From assembly GCF_008728515.1 (NCBI RefSeq), contig NC_044981.1, positions 133,363,937 through 133,427,936 on the forward strand: 64,000 nucleotides of DNA, given 5' to 3'. A model generated the notes under the pieces. That model was not told where the DNA came from. It worked only from the letters and a program-made list of their open reading frames with translations, and made no database searches. This DNA is from Papio anubis. Taxonomy: Eukaryota; Chordata; Mammalia; Primates; Cercopithecidae. Positions 1 through 12,649 of this stretch are shown piece by piece. Numbering within the stretch: the first letter of the stretch is position 1; each line of letters opens with the position of its first letter. The translations under genes were made by a program, and so were the position numbers.

Positions 1-959
1 TGTTCACCTTGAACTTATTGTCTTGGCATTGTTTAGAAGTGTTAGATGTGAATAAGGAGGAAAAAGAATATGCTGTTACTGGAGCATCATATTCTTAAAT
101 ACTACAACAATATAAATTGATGGACTAAGAAAGGGCTTTTCTGATCGTCCTAGCTCCACAGTTGTTAAAAAAACAGAATTTTTGAGATGGAAGACTAAGG
201 TATCTAACAAGGTTTGAGTTCAAGCCTGAAAACAAGAAAACTGTCCTTTCTTTCTTTCTTTCTCCCCTCCCCTCCACTCCCTTTCCTTCCTTCCTTTGAC
301 TAAAGTTTCACGTTGGCACTTAACAACTCTGCCCTGGCTCATTAGCACGCTACCTTCTAGAAAGCTCTGTCTCTATCCTAGTAAACTTCAAATTGGGTAA
401 ATAAAGAGCAAACTTTTGAGACAAATCAGCTATTTCCTATCTACTCCAAAACAAAAAATAAATGTAAAAATTATAACCAAAGCCATTTTTATTGTTGTTT
501 ATATGAGACAAAAGAATATATATGTATAATGTTTGTTTCTTTTTGCTCTTATTTCATATATTGTTCCTTCATTCCTGCCATAACCTCACTAGTTGGCCTT
601 TTTTGGGTTTGTTTTTCGCAAGAGGAAGGTACTCTCATCCATGGCTTTTTATTATACAATAATAAGGTTTTCTTTTTTGCTATTTGTATTATTCTATGCA
701 AACAGTAATAGAATATACCAGAATTCTTAGTTCTATAATAATAAGTGGTAACTATTGTTCCATGAAATGTGTTTTGCAATTTACAAACAAAACAAAACTA
801 ACCTCTCCCCCACTCCAACTCCTCCTACCCCAAATCGCTTCAGGTTAAAGGAAAAGAACCCAAGATCATTCATCGGGGAATCCTGGGGAAAGACATTCCC
901 TCTAGGAATAATCCAACAATTACAATCAATTACTGATACTGACGATAAAAAGAACTTAC
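1..959 (-). other. LAMA2 intron leading to the LG-domain exons (partial)
   Basis: Intronic sequence after the last exon in the window. It holds a short pyrimidine tract at 248-298 and is otherwise AT-rich with no repeat family or gene that I recognise. The short open frames on both strands look like chance. Confidence 0.75.
248..298 (+). repeat. CTTT/CCTT pyrimidine tract
   Basis: About 50 bases of nearly pure pyrimidine, first tttc units, then ctcc/ccct, then ttcc units. Confidence 0.75.
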
Positions 960-1114
960 AGAATTGGCTTGTTTCCGGGCTTGGTTTATCAATTCCTTTA
1001 TCTCAGAGATGTTTTTCTTTAGATTATCCTCAAGTTCCTTGATGGGTTTGAGTTTATCTATTAGCCGGTCAGCTTCCTGTTCTAGATTTTTGACAGTGGC
1101 ATCTGCGTCGGCAA
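960..1114 (-). CDS. LAMA2: LAMA2 last coiled-coil exon before the LG globules
   Basis: This 155-base exon begins by completing an isoleucine codon, reads ADADATVKNLEQEADRLIDK and ends LINQARKQANS on a codon boundary, with a strong gtaagt donor. The acceptor ends ttctatgcag. NIS is a sequon. This is the C-terminal end of the alpha-chain coiled coil; in the family the first of five LG domains, which bind dystroglycan and integrins, follows directly, but those exons lie outside the window. My memory of the human protein has two or three extra residues at the H-to-I join, which I cannot verify. The intron just upstream of the acceptor carries a Z-DNA-type repeat. Confidence 0.95.
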
Positions 1115-1132
1115 CTGCATAGAACAAAATTA

Positions 1133-1169
1133 GTGTGCACGTATGTGCATGCACACACGTGCACACACA
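1133..1169. repeat. Alternating purine-pyrimidine tract (potential Z-DNA)
   Basis: Thirty-seven bases alternate purine and pyrimidine without a break (GT/GC/AC steps), the pattern that favours left-handed DNA. It lies 19 bases upstream of the acceptor-side boundary of the exon at 960-1114, in its branch-point zone. Confidence 0.8.
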
Positions 1170-3365
1170 GAATTAGAATAGCAGTATGCTTAACCAAACA
1201 ATTTCATCTTATTAACGCGACAAAGCATGGCCATAACAGCTAAAGCAAAATGTGTGATGGCAAATGTGAATATTTTAGTTGAGACTCAAGCAGGCCAAGG
1301 GAGCAGATGTTAGGACAGAGCGCCACCACTTTTGCTTTGTGATTAAGGTAAAAATTAGCATTGAAGGTAGAGAATATGAGGAACTTAATTCAATGCTTAA
1401 TTTCTAATTTCAGCCAAAAAGTTAACCTTTACAGAATAGAACTTTAGTCACAGAAGCAAGGAAATGAAAGCATCTTTAAAATGTCACCTAGTCTGTCCAA
1501 GCCAGAACTGTATTTAAATCAGGGTTTTTACACAAAATTGGTTTTCTTTCTTTTTCTCACCGTCTTTTTTTTTGCACATCTTAAAGAGAGAAGCTATCAA
1601 AATGTCTTTTGAAGAACATTTTGATGTTGAAAAACCCTTAGACTAAAGGCCTATATTTAATTAAATCTTTCATGGTGCAGTTCAATTTCATTTTGAAGAA
1701 CGGTTGATTATCCTGTGTTATATATTAGGTTGACCCATATTAAACAGCTGTTTTTGTAGGTTAAAAAAAAATGGATTACATATTGGCAATTTCAAAAGTT
1801 TCAACCCTAAAGTAGTTGGAGGTCATCACTGATCTACAGACTTTCATTATGTGCTTTTCAACGGAGGGCCTATGCCACGTGGTAAACCACTTATTCTATT
1901 GCTGGGATGCTGGCAGTCTCATCCACACTATGTCATTTATTATCTGATTAAGTGTGTATTGTTCAGCTTTCTGTATTGTGACTCTGATGAAAAAGTGAAA
2001 CTGCTTAAGGTTCAAGGCTACATGCCATGTTAGACTCTGAATGATCTGCTCTGTGGCTGACATACAACCACTGAGAACCAACCCTCAGGAAGGAATCACA
2101 TGGGCTCAAAGGGAAGTAAATTATTATTTTTTTAAAATTCGGTTTTGAAGTAGGTATTTTGAACTCATACTCATAAATATGACTTATATTGTTACTGGCA
2201 TTTAAAAAGAACATAGGTCTATTATTAACTTTAACGAATAGCTGGGGCTTGCTATATCAAGAACTGAGCGCAGTATTTTATTCCTGAAGTGCGTGTTATC
2301 TGGAAAGAAGTGTTTGTTATGTCATCAAATAGATAGCATAAACACAGTGATCCCTTTATTTTGTATACTTTTAATAAACCATTTGTTCATTTTGCCCTTC
2401 CTTTAATTCTCCACTGTTATTCTGACATTCTACAAATTATTCTAAAACTGAAGCAAAATGATTTAGATTTAGATTAATGAGAAAGAGCAAAAGTAGTTAA
2501 ACAAAGGCTACGTAGACTGAGGCAAATTACAGACCCTTTTATTCACAAGTTCTCAGAAGTTTTTGCCAAACGTTTCAAAATGGAACTTGGAAGTTCCTCT
2601 TCTCCCCTCTTTTTCCTCTATCCTCTGGAGCAGTTGAAGTTTTGCCAAGTAATCTCTTACGCGTTAAATTTCCTCCCTTGTCTAGTGATGCCTCTTTTAG
2701 AGCTTTGCCTATTTGTCCTTTATTTTTCTTGATGAAACCTGACAATCACTTAATTTTTAATCTATATTCCTAAGGAGTCACCTCTTAGATTTATCAGGTC
2801 TATTATTTTCTGTCTTCAAATTCATTAATTTTTCAATCTTTTTCATTCTTTAAGTTAACTCTGCTTTTTCTAAGTCACCAAAGTTGATTCTTTAAAATTG
2901 TTATTTCAGTGATGGTTTAGTAATGTAGTTGCTCTCATTTTCCACTGAGGTCACCCTTGGTCGTATTTTTCAAATAGTGATAAATTAAATTTTGCTATTA
3001 TTATTTTTGTAGCTATTTTTTTCAGTTTCATCTTGACTTTCAATTTAAATTATGGGATGTTTAAGAGAGAATATTTTGATATCCCAGTAGTTGCTCATTT
3101 GTTAATACCTAATTTTATTATGTGTTTCTCCAAATATAATTCTACAGAAGTTGAGAATAATTACATGGAGAGGAAAAGTGAGCTTTGGGGCATAAAAACA
3201 ACAACAATGTAGACCTAATCTATTTTAATCCTCTTGCAAATAAGTCATTTGTATGTCAGGGGGTGAATCTGTATTATCAGAGGCAGCATAATCTAGTTAA
3301 TTCTATAGAGAAATTCAGTTTTCCACTTTTATGTGACTATCATACAGATATTTCACTCATTTTTC

Positions 3366-3490
3366 CTTTTTGTAGAGATAGAGTCTTGCTATGTTTCCCA
3401 GGCTGGTCTCAAACTCCTGGCCTCAAGTGATCCTCCCACCTTGGCCTCCCAAAGTTCTGGGGTTAGAGTATGAGCCACTTCGCCTGATCA
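3366..3490 (-). mobile_element. Alu left-monomer (FLAM-like) fragment
   Basis: Antisense left-arm Alu sequence runs from gtagagatagagtcttgct to gagccacttcgcctgat. There is no right arm or linker. Confidence 0.75.
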
Positions 3491-4089
3491 AACTTTTTAT
3501 AACACTATTAAAAACATTTTATATCACCTTTATCCACATATGACCTTTTTATAAAGGAAGATTCCTTTTACATATCTACCATTAATACTGTGACAGTGGA
3601 AAGAATAGCTATGCAATGTTTAAAGCAAAACCAAAATATAGTACATGCAAAGTTGAAACTTTTTGCAACAGACAGTGAAGCATGAGCATCACTAAAAGGT
3701 ATATAAATAAACATATACATACTGATTTCTGCAGGCAATTTCACATGGAAGCAAAACAAAAAAATTAGAAAATTCATGAGGAAGTATTTTCTATAAGTAT
3801 TATAAAGTAGTGACTATAAAAATGGTATTTTTCATAACAGATACTAATTATAAATGCACCCCATTTTAACTCAAACAAATGTTATCAAATAAAAGTACAC
3901 AGAATATGCAATTTAGTGACCACTCTTTGTATTTTAAAAATTATTTCCACGTTTTAGTAAGATGAAAACAGACCCAATTTAATTAATATTTATAGATAAT
4001 TAACTATTTCTCATAATAGAGGATAGGATTAAAACAGAGATATTATGAAAGGCCACAACTAGTTGAGAATCAATCTAAAATGGAATGGA

Positions 4090-4262
4090 ATTCTTTTGGA
4101 GGATGGCGCGCAGGATGAGGGAGAGGGTCAGGAAAAATAACTAATGGGTACTAGGCTTAATGCATGCGTGATGAAATAAATAATCCTTACAACAAACCCC
4201 TATGACACAGGTTTACCTATATAACAAACCTGCACTTATACCCCTGAACTTAAAATGAAAGT
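4090..4262 (+). mobile_element. L1 3' end fragment
   Basis: The sense L1 3' UTR pattern is clear: ctaatgggtactaggcttaa, then tgatgaaataaataatc, ataacaaacctgcac and a terminal cctgaacttaaaatgaaag before an A-rich end. It is heavily 5'-truncated. Confidence 0.8.
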
Positions 4263-4790
4263 TAAAAATATATCTTAAATTATGAAATAAGCAGAAGAGA
4301 TAGTAATATTTGATTAAAATTTTGCTTTCATTCATTTTTAGTGGGAATATTGTGATTTGGCATAAATCATAAGAAGTTACTATGGAATCTTTGAACTACA
4401 AGGCAAGCCATTTCTGGGCTTACATTAAAAATTTTTAAAAATGTTTTTATCTCCCCTTTTTCTCCCTGGCTCTGAAGTTTATGTTATATGTGTTTGTACT
4501 CTTCCTTGCTTATGAAGAAGTCATATTAATAATGTCTGTTATATCATAGCATCCATAGGATTTGATTTGAGGCTAGGATGCTGAAATCAGGCTCCATTCC
4601 CCACTCAAACAGCATTTGAATTGTATGGCGTATAATACCAATTACAGTGCTTTTGTTTTTATACTCCAAATACTTTGACACCCCCAAAAAATGTTGGCAT
4701 ATAAAGAGGGCTTGTCTCTTGAAAGTGAAACACACAGATTACCCAAGCATCTCCTTTGGTGAAACCATGTAACAAGGGTACCAAGGTAAC

Positions 4791-5092
4791 CCTTTTTTTT
4801 TTTTTGAGACAGCATCTCAATCTGCCACCCAGGCTGGAGTGCAGTGGCATGATCACAGCTCACTGTAGCCTCACCCTTCTGGGTTCAAGGGATCCTCCAG
4901 CCTCAGACTCCCAAGTGGCTGGGACTACAGGTGCAATGCCACTACCATGCCTGGCTATTTTTAAAATTTTTTGTAAAGATGGGGTCTTGCTATGATGCCC
5001 AGGCTGGTCTCGAATTTCTAGGCTCAAGTGATCCTCCCGCTTCAGACTCCTAAAGTGCAAACATTACAGGTGTTAGCCACTGTACCTGGCCT
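4791..5092 (-). mobile_element. Alu, J-like, full length, antisense
   Basis: A T-run at 4791-4805 followed by gagacagcatctcaatctgc starts an antisense dimer that ends ccactgtacctggcc. It is diverged, and features such as tcacagctcactgtagcc and the gtcttgctatg form suggest the old J type. Confidence 0.88.
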
Positions 5093-5584
5093 AATATAGC
5101 TTTGTATCATTTGACAGAAAAGGAAAAATGCATTTAAAAATCTTAATATTTTGACTATATTTAACTAATAATATAAATTACGATATTTTCTCTCAAGTTT
5201 TCTCAGTAAATCCTTAAGTCAATATAATTTGATACAATATATAAAAGATGTGAATAGTCTTTAGAAACTAGATAAATGCTTTATTTTTTTTCCTGGAAAT
5301 GTGAAATAACTGGAATCTAAATAATAAAATATCAAGATTTTCAAATTTTAATGTATTTCAATTTGATATCATTTTCATACCCTGTTCTAACAAGTCTGCT
5401 AATGAACGTGCCCCTTAACCTCTATGTTCCATGACACTTCGCCAATTCTGAGGATATAATTACCCAAGTACAACTGTATTTTTAATTACACACACGGATT
5501 AAAAAGTGTTTGGCATCTCTATGCCGAATGTTAGGCACACCTTGAGAATTCCTAATCTCTTCTCGAATTGAAAAAATTCAGATG

Positions 5585-5720
5585 ACAAAAGCACTGGGGC
5601 AGAGCTGGAAGACTTGGATTCTAGCTTTGGAACTGCATGACACTCGATTCCTGAGGCCAATCTATGAAACAAGGAAGGCAGACTACACCACTGTGAGGGT
5701 CTTTTCCAACTCGAGCATTT
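5585..5720 (+). mobile_element. Possible MIR remnant
   Basis: The text gcagagctggaagacttggattctagctt followed by aatctatgaaacaaggaagg resembles a MIR core with a deletion. The match is weak. Confidence 0.35.
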
Positions 5721-5789
5721 ACGAGTCTGGGATACTTTTACAGTGAGAGGAAATAAGTGACATCATCGCAGTGAAAAAGGAGATCTTAC

Positions 5790-5972
5790 TGTTCTTGGAG
5801 GGATCTTTAACCACAGCATTCGTTTTGGCGACGCTATCTGCTAGTTTATCGTAATTCTTCTTCAGGCCATCGAGGTTCTGGTGGAGCTCTTTAATCTGTG
5901 CCAGAACATCTTTAGCTGTGTCGTTGGCTTGTCTGGCTTTGTCCTTGACAGCTTGCAGTTTAGCAGCTGTGT
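5790..5972 (-). CDS. LAMA2: LAMA2 coiled-coil exon H
   Basis: This 183-base exon begins by completing an aspartate codon and reads TAAKLQAVKDKARQANDTAK through ELHQNLDGLKKNYDKLADSV to VVKDPSKN plus one base. The acceptor ends ctgctgacag and the donor is gtaaga. It has one sequon (NDT). It is strongly helical and lies just N-terminal to the last coiled-coil exon. Human, as I recall, has NYNKLAD here rather than NYDKLAD. It keeps phase 1 at both ends like exon G. Confidence 0.95.
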
Positions 5973-6754
5973 CTGTCAGCAGATGAGGGTATGAAAAACA
6001 AAACAAAGGGTGTGGAGTTAGTGGCTTAATCCATGCTTGTCAAAGTGAGGCTGCCGCTGGCTAATCTCAGGGACACATGTACAAAGAGAAAAGGCTGAAC
6101 TTTGTCTCATTCAGGTGTAGCAAATGAAGCAAATTTTTTAGCTAAATTAAATTTTCTCAGGGACTTTTGCTATGAATACCTGATTAGCTCTTAAAGTAGT
6201 GAAGTGACTATTCTAAATGTTCATTTTTTAAGGTCATATTGTGATTTGCTGCTGAACTTATTAACGAGATAAATTTATCCACGTGAGCTTCATGAAAATG
6301 AGGCTTAAGATTTAATCTGCATTTCCAAAGCGGGGCAGGGGTTGGGGTGGGGGTTAGAGGGAAATTAACGTATTTTCATTTTAGGATAGAGAAACATTGT
6401 CAGGTATGTTAGGCCATGCATTTGTGTTTTAAAACATTATATTTGTTTTCAGCATTGGAAATTTTCTATGTACTTACTACGGAAGAAGTGACATAAGAAT
6501 CTGAAAAGTTACTCAGGTTTTTAAATGTTAAAAAAGTAAAAACCACTAGATTTTAATGTTAACTGTGTTGTATAAATATGTGCATGTGTCTCCTGATCCA
6601 AATTTGTATATTGTACCTATAGATGACTACTAGTGTGTATAGGTTAGTGGTTAAGATCATAGGCTCTGAAATCAAACTGTGGGGTTTAAGTTTTCTATGT
6701 GCCAGTTTTAACAAAATGGTATGCTGTGTCTATTTCTTACCTGTAAAGTGGGGA

Positions 6755-6817
6755 TAATAACACTATCTTAACTGATGTTAAGTGTTAGTGCTAACTTATG
6801 TTAAGATAGTGTTATTA
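6755..6817. repeat. Perfect 18-base inverted repeat
   Basis: Bases 6755-6772 are an exact reverse complement of 6800-6817. The 27-base loop itself holds a smaller palindrome at 6784-6795. Confidence 0.88.
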
Positions 6818-6858
6818 CCATAGCACTATCTATACTTATGTTATCTATATTCAATATG

Positions 6859-6961
6859 CTTATGTTAAGTGTATGTAATCCTCATACCAATTGATGTGAG
6901 CAAATGAAGCAAATTTTTTTGTTCCCATTGGTATGAGGATTACATACATACTTAACGTAAG
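6859..6961. repeat. Long hairpin inside the MIR
   Basis: The arm at about 6859-6892 is the reverse complement of about 6925-6961, matching over some 33 bases with one 4-base insertion and one mismatch. The loop contains a 21-base copy of sequence from 6119-6139. Confidence 0.88.
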
Positions 6962-7339
6962 TATATTAAGTACTCAATAAGTGTTTATAATCTTTGCAGT
7001 TATTATATCATGCTTTAACAGTATAAAAATAGTAAAAGTAGTATCTTTAAAATAATGTGTGCTTTCAGGAACTAATAACATTCAAAAGTTTCCAGCAGTT
7101 CTAATAGGTAGGAAGACATTACAGACATGGTTTGGCCACTAATGTTTTAGAAAGTTGGAATAGCTAAAGAAATTGAACTTTATCAAGAGAGAATGCAGTG
7201 GGCTCTCACCTATTACTTCAGGTACTTTAATAAACTGTGCCTTTGTGGTGCTACATCAGTATTTTAGAGAATAGTGTCTATGTGATTTATTCTATCTCAC
7301 TAATACAAGATTTCTTGGGCTGAAACACAGAAGACAATA

Positions 7340-7686
7340 CAGTTGTCCCTCTTTGTCAGTGGGTTCTGTATCTGTAAATTCAACCAACCTTGGATAGTTG
7401 GATATTTGGATATTTAGGGGGAAAGAATGGTTGTGTCTGTACTGAACATGGACAAACTTTTTTCTTGTCATTATTTCCTAAACAATACACTGTAAGAACT
7501 TACATAGCATTTACATTATGTTAGGTATTATAAATAATCTAGGGATTATTTAAAGGATATGGGAGGCTATGCATAGGTTGTATGCAAATACTATGTCATC
7601 TTATAAAATGGACTTGAGTATTCAAGAATTTTGATAACTGTCGGGGGGTCCTGGAACCAATCCCCTGCCAATACTGAAGAATGAGT
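7340..7686 (-). mobile_element. MER2 (Tigger-type DNA transposon remnant)
   Basis: The terminal repeat cagttgtccctctttgtcag opens the copy, followed by ttggatagttggatatt and gtactgaacatggacaaact. It closes with ggggggtcctggaaccaatc, as in MER2. Length is near the full 345 bases. It has no coding capacity. Confidence 0.85.
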
Positions 7687-7952
7687 TTTATAATAATAAG
7701 ATGTCTATATCTTCCTTTCTGTAACACATTCCTAAGGATACTGGCTAAAGGCAATAAAAGATAAAAAATACCATAATGCAAAGTATGGTTTAGTTTCTCA
7801 TTCTCACAAAGAAGAATTCATAAGTAAGAAAACCAGTATCTAATTTCCAGATAATAGTACCAGAATAATCTTAGAAAAAATTGGTAAAAGTTAACAACAG
7901 TCTTCAAAATTTCAGGTCAACTAACACAGTTGGTAGTGTCCTGAATGTTTAC

Positions 7953-8069
7953 CATTTGGAATAGCTGATAACTTTCCCAAAGTGTCATTCAAAGCTCTCA
8001 AGAGATCCCCATTTCTAGCATCAGCATTTTCTATCCTGGTTTTTAAGCCATTTAGATGGTCTTCATTTT
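7953..8069 (-). CDS. LAMA2: LAMA2 coiled-coil exon G
   Basis: This 117-base exon follows the acceptor ctattcacag. Its first two bases complete a glutamate codon, then it reads NEDHLNGLKTRIENADARNG and ends LSAIPN plus one base. The donor is gtaaac. It has one sequon (NDT) and a helix-breaking IPN near its end. It contains no ATG and would be missed by start-codon searches. The same joining phase (one base carried over) is used at both ends, so skipping this exon would keep the frame. Confidence 0.92.
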
Positions 8070-9319
8070 CTGTGAATAGAAAACAACAACAAAAAAAGGA
8101 TTAAGTTTTATCATCTCTGAGCTTATACTTGGATGTGCGATTTCAGGTTATTTTAATATAAAATTAATTAAAAGCAAGACAATGTATTTATTGGCATCTA
8201 TACATAAATATATTTCCAATCACAAAAAAATACATGTTTTTAATTATCATTGAATTATTGGATGCTTCTATATGTTGAACATTGACATTTTCTTCTTGGT
8301 ATCTGATCTTTATCTGACTTAATTTGATATCTTCCTATAGAGAAGAAACCTCCAAAGAATTAGTTTTTTACTCCATTTGTAATTATGCCCTCTTGTTATC
8401 ACTCCCATTGATTCCACTTATTTAAAAACTTTTATTACCAAAATAAATCATTGGATTAGATTTTCAAAATCTCAGATACTACTGTTTAGCAGAATCCTCC
8501 AACTTCAGTATAATAATATTTATTAATATTTATTTGGACTAAAATACAAATTAAATAAATGGAAAAACAACTTTTAGCACATATCTGATAATAGTCATTT
8601 TTCTCATAAAGTAAACAATATTTTTACAAATTGGGTCCAATAAACTTTATATAGAATTTTTTCTCTTGCTACTTTAGCAATGTTATCTTTAATATTCAAA
8701 AATGCCATTTGCTAGAGATAATTTAACATTACATATATAAGTTTTCTAGCTTCTTTCCACTAGCTTTTTAATATTCTCTAAACTTTAGATTAATTTATAT
8801 TGTAATAGTAACTAAGCAGTTTAAATTAGAGTACAACAATATAAAGAGCAAAATTTGAAATCATTAAGGGGAAGGAAAATAAAGATCCAATCTGTTGATA
8901 TAAGTTTAGAAATCTTGCTCAGGTATGCATTAAACTGCAAATATATCCTAAGACTGAAATGGAGTTCACCTGTCTTCTTTTTCTTACATCATTTATTAGT
9001 GAAAATTCAAATGGAAAAAACAAAATATGAAAAATCCTATACTTCCCACCATACTATTTACCTCTCTTGACTGGATACAACAGATCATTTCTTAGGTAAA
9101 TTTTTAATAGTTTATTATGCCATAAAAATTATTTTGGGACTTGTATACCAATTGTTTAAATTAGCTCCACAGAAATGCAACATGTAAATACAAGACAGAG
9201 GCCCCAAGTAAGGAGGACCACTGAGAAAGGACCACGAAAGAGAAGTTGTTCTAGTCCCTCCTGGATAGGATGGACCAGTATTTAGTAAGAGCAATGCCTG
9301 GCAAGCATTGAGTGTATAT

Positions 9320-9565
9320 GTTACACCCATTTAGTGTTCTTCAGTTTCAGTGGGTTGTTTTACTTAATCCTTACAATAACATTGATGTATGATGTATATG
9401 ATGATGTATATACTGTTACTATCTCCAATTTACAAATGAGGAAATTGAGACTTAGAGAATTTGAGTAAATTTCCTAAGCTTGCATGGTTAATAAATGGCA
9501 GTGGTGGTATTCAAATCCACTTAGTCTCATTCCATAAACAATGCTAACTACTGCATTCTACCAGG
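9320..9565 (-). mobile_element. MIR, antisense
   Basis: Reads as antisense MIR: ttacttaatccttacaataac, then tttacaaatgaggaaattga, and ggtattcaaatccacttag near the end. Confidence 0.8.
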
Positions 9566-9809
9566 GATTGATAGTCAAAACCAGGGATCAGTAGAGCATT
9601 TTGGGTAGTAATGCTCCTCCCACCATCACCCTCAACCTTTTCTTCCTGTCCTCTTCCTTTCCTTTGTCTTCCTCTAATTTTCTCCTTTGTTGTCTTAAAA
9701 AAATTGGTCACAGTTACAGAAATCAGAGAAGCCTCACCTAAGCAACATATATAACCAAATTGTAATTATTCAGAGTGGATTAGCATTGCCTATGTGCAAA
9801 AGTGGCAGG

Positions 9810-10560
9810 AAAATATGCAAAGTGTTCCATATTTTTAAGGATAATGAGGAAAATATAAGAATAGGTACTTCACAATAAAATAAACATACATAATCAATTA
9901 TGAAATTCTTAAAAAGCACTCAACATTATCATAAAGAACTGTAAAACTAAGCAACAATGAGATGTCATTTCTTATTTTTGAGATTGGGGAAAATTAAATG
10001 TATGATAATGCCAAGTGCTCACAAGAGTGCTAGTGGAAGTGCAAACTGATTCCACTGTTTGAAGAGCAAGTTAATAAGTTTATTAGAATTTTAAATAGAC
10101 ATGTATTTGGTTTGGCAATTTTACTGACAGAAATTTACCCTACAATATACCTGTAAAAGATTTATCTTTGGGGATACTCATTAGCTCTTCTTTTGTAATA
10201 AAAAAAGGAGGGGGGAATGAAAATACCCTAATAAGATTAAAGTACTGTTTATATCAACATAGCACGTTCATACAATGGTACATGTGCAATCTATAAAAAG
10301 AAGTAGATAGGTGGATGTGGACATGAAATAAATCTTAAGACCTTTCCATGAAAATAAGCAAGATGCACCATATATACGCTGACACATATACAAGCATTTG
10401 GGATGGTAGGGGCTGGTGGGAGCTGAGTAGAGAAGAACATGCCAAAAACCTTTACAGTACTTAATAGTGAGCAGAAACTGGGAAAGAAGGAGGCAGTTAA
10501 TAGTGCCGTGAGGGACAATGTACTAAAACTTCTCATTTTATACCTGGTTGTGCTGGCTAA
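9810..10560 (+). mobile_element. Old L1 (L1M-type) fragment
   Basis: A diverged sense L1 3' portion is suggested by actcaacattatcataaag, acaatgagatgtcatttc, ggtttggcaattttactgac and the later atatatacgctgacacat. Boundaries are approximate. Confidence 0.55.
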
Positions 10561-12649
10561 ATTGCTTTCTGTGTGCATATATTTCTGTTTTTCAATTTTT
10601 TAAAAAAGGTAAACCACCTAACTGGGGAAGAATGTTATTTGCTATCTTCATGTTATTTGCCAACACCAAGACTGATTTTCATCACTTTCCTGGTACCCAG
10701 AGAAGGCAAGTGGGAGAGAATACGCCCCATATAATAGACCTAGAGCAGTCTTGATTTGATTGTGTGCACACCCCTCTCAGAGGCTGTGCATGCGGCTCAT
10801 TAGAGGAGCTGTGCAGGCCACGGGCAGCTGAAGAACTATCCGCATCTTTATTGACCTGCAGCTGTGAAGAATAGCAAAGGGAAAGGTGGGTAGATGGTGT
10901 CTGGATGTGAAGAAGAATACTGGGCATATTAATTAATGATCCACTCCATTTCGTATAAAGAGTTTTATAGGCAGACACCTTAAACCTCTGTTATACTACA
11001 GATTATACTAATATAAGCACATAACATTGTTTAAAGTGTCTGTTGTTAAATTCCAAGCCAAAGACCTGACATCACTGAAAAACAAAGCGTAAAATATTCC
11101 AGCAAAGCATGGCTCGAAAACATCAATATGTCTATTTCAGTCACTAATATATTATTATTTTCAATTCTAATCCCGCAAAATACACTTTCCAAGTAATTGA
11201 ATTTTCTCCTGTGTCAATCTTTCCTACAATACTTCTGTTATTTTTACTGTTTATACTAAAATGAAATCTTTGGATAGGCTACCGAAAGCATATTCTCTGA
11301 AATAAAGCCAGTCTGATTATGACTTTGATATCTATACAAATTCTTTGAGAATAAAGGGCTGCTCTTTTGATATTAGCTTAAAAGTCTTCGACACTTTAGA
11401 AAATGTAACTGTAGAAATTTCATTTCTTAGCTTCTTGATTGGATTTAATTTTTAAAATAATGGAGCATTCAAATGTTCTGGCAAGCAAGATATTCACATA
11501 TGGTGAAAAAGAGCATTAATTTGAAGGGCATCCCTGGGTTTATACCACTTCCTGCATTCTGATAGCAAAATACTGGCTGAACAATTGGGCCAATTATTCA
11601 GAAGACTGACCTGAAGAATATTTTTACTGCTGCCTCTCAAGTTCCAAAGCACTAATTTTGATTCTCTGCAATTTTTTTTTGTACTAGCAAGTTACAGTGT
11701 GTATATTCCAAACCTGTTCTGATTTTTAAAAAATATTTCAGCTGCTTGACTCTGATCCTTATTAATTTGCCCTTTCTTACGCTGATCACTTTTTTCTAAA
11801 GTAGTTTCTGGAATTTCTTGAACTACGTCTAAACATTTTGTAGCTTTGGTGATAGAATTAGATGAGTAGAAGCTATTCAGAGAAGAATGGCAGATTTCAA
11901 AATGGAACTTACAAAATAATAGCGGGGAAAACCTAGAAAAATAAGCACTCCAAGGCTGAGTTTAGCCAAAAGACAGAGGAGGCATAATGTATCTGTAACT
12001 AAAATGTAAGAAAAAACTCTTATGGTTCAGTTTCGATTGTAACAAGGGTAAAGAAACAGATTTATCGATAGTTAAAAGAAAATCCAACTGAATTTTTTTA
12101 CTAGTGATTTCTGGAGAATGAGAAGAAGTTCTAATTTATAATCCATAGTTACATTTTCTAGATTCCCTCTCCTTATTCCTTCAGCTCTCATACCCAATAA
12201 CAGAAGCCTAGTCATTCTCTCTATTTTCTCTCTAAAGATCACATCCACCAAAACTCAAAGGCTCCACACACATACCTCTTTAATTCTGGCTCTCCCTTTC
12301 TCATCTCCTCCTCATACAGTAGAAGAAAAATGTCCAAGAATTAGTTTGTCAAAGGCAGGACTCAAAATGAGGGAATGGAAGAAGCAGAGTAGCAAGGGTT
12401 GACTGGGAACACACTGACAGTATAATTTTCCTTTGTCACATGCCCATTGAAATGGCACAAAATAGATATATCCAGAATAAAATCGCAGGGCAGATTTGCA
12501 AAGTACTTGCATTAATAATGAGCAGTTACTTGTGTTTATCATGTTTCTAACATGATGCTAAATATAAATTAGGGCTTAGTTATATTAGAACTAACTATGT
12601 ACGATCTCAAAATAAAGCTGCTACATATTATTTCTCTGAAATATAGTCT

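Larger units (their letters stand above)
1115..5789 (-). other. LAMA2 intron, 4.7 kb
   Basis: Intron between the exons at 5790-5972 and 960-1114. It contains a half Alu (3366-3490), a short L1 3' end (about 4090-4262), a full AluJ-like copy (4791-5092) and a doubtful MIR trace (5585-5720). The rest, especially 1170-3350, is AT-rich and shows nothing I can name. Confidence 0.75.
6635..7005 (+). mobile_element. MIR with internal inverted duplication
   Basis: Sense MIR is seen at gtggttaagatcataggctc, at acctgtaaagtggggataat, and in the tail gtactcaataagtg. Between core and tail lies foreign or rearranged sequence (about 6760-6925) with several palindromes, so the MIR is about 100-150 bases longer than usual. 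Confidence 0.7.
5973..7952 (-). other. LAMA2 intron, 2.0 kb
   Basis: Intron between the exons at 7953-8069 and 5790-5972. It holds a MIR copy with an internal inverted duplication (6635-7005) and a MER2 element (7340-7686). The other parts show no recognised feature. Confidence 0.8.

Noticed and set aside
755..1042. 95-codon plus-strand frame over the exon at 960-1114
   Set aside because: It lies half in intron and half antisense to the exon and has no features of its own.
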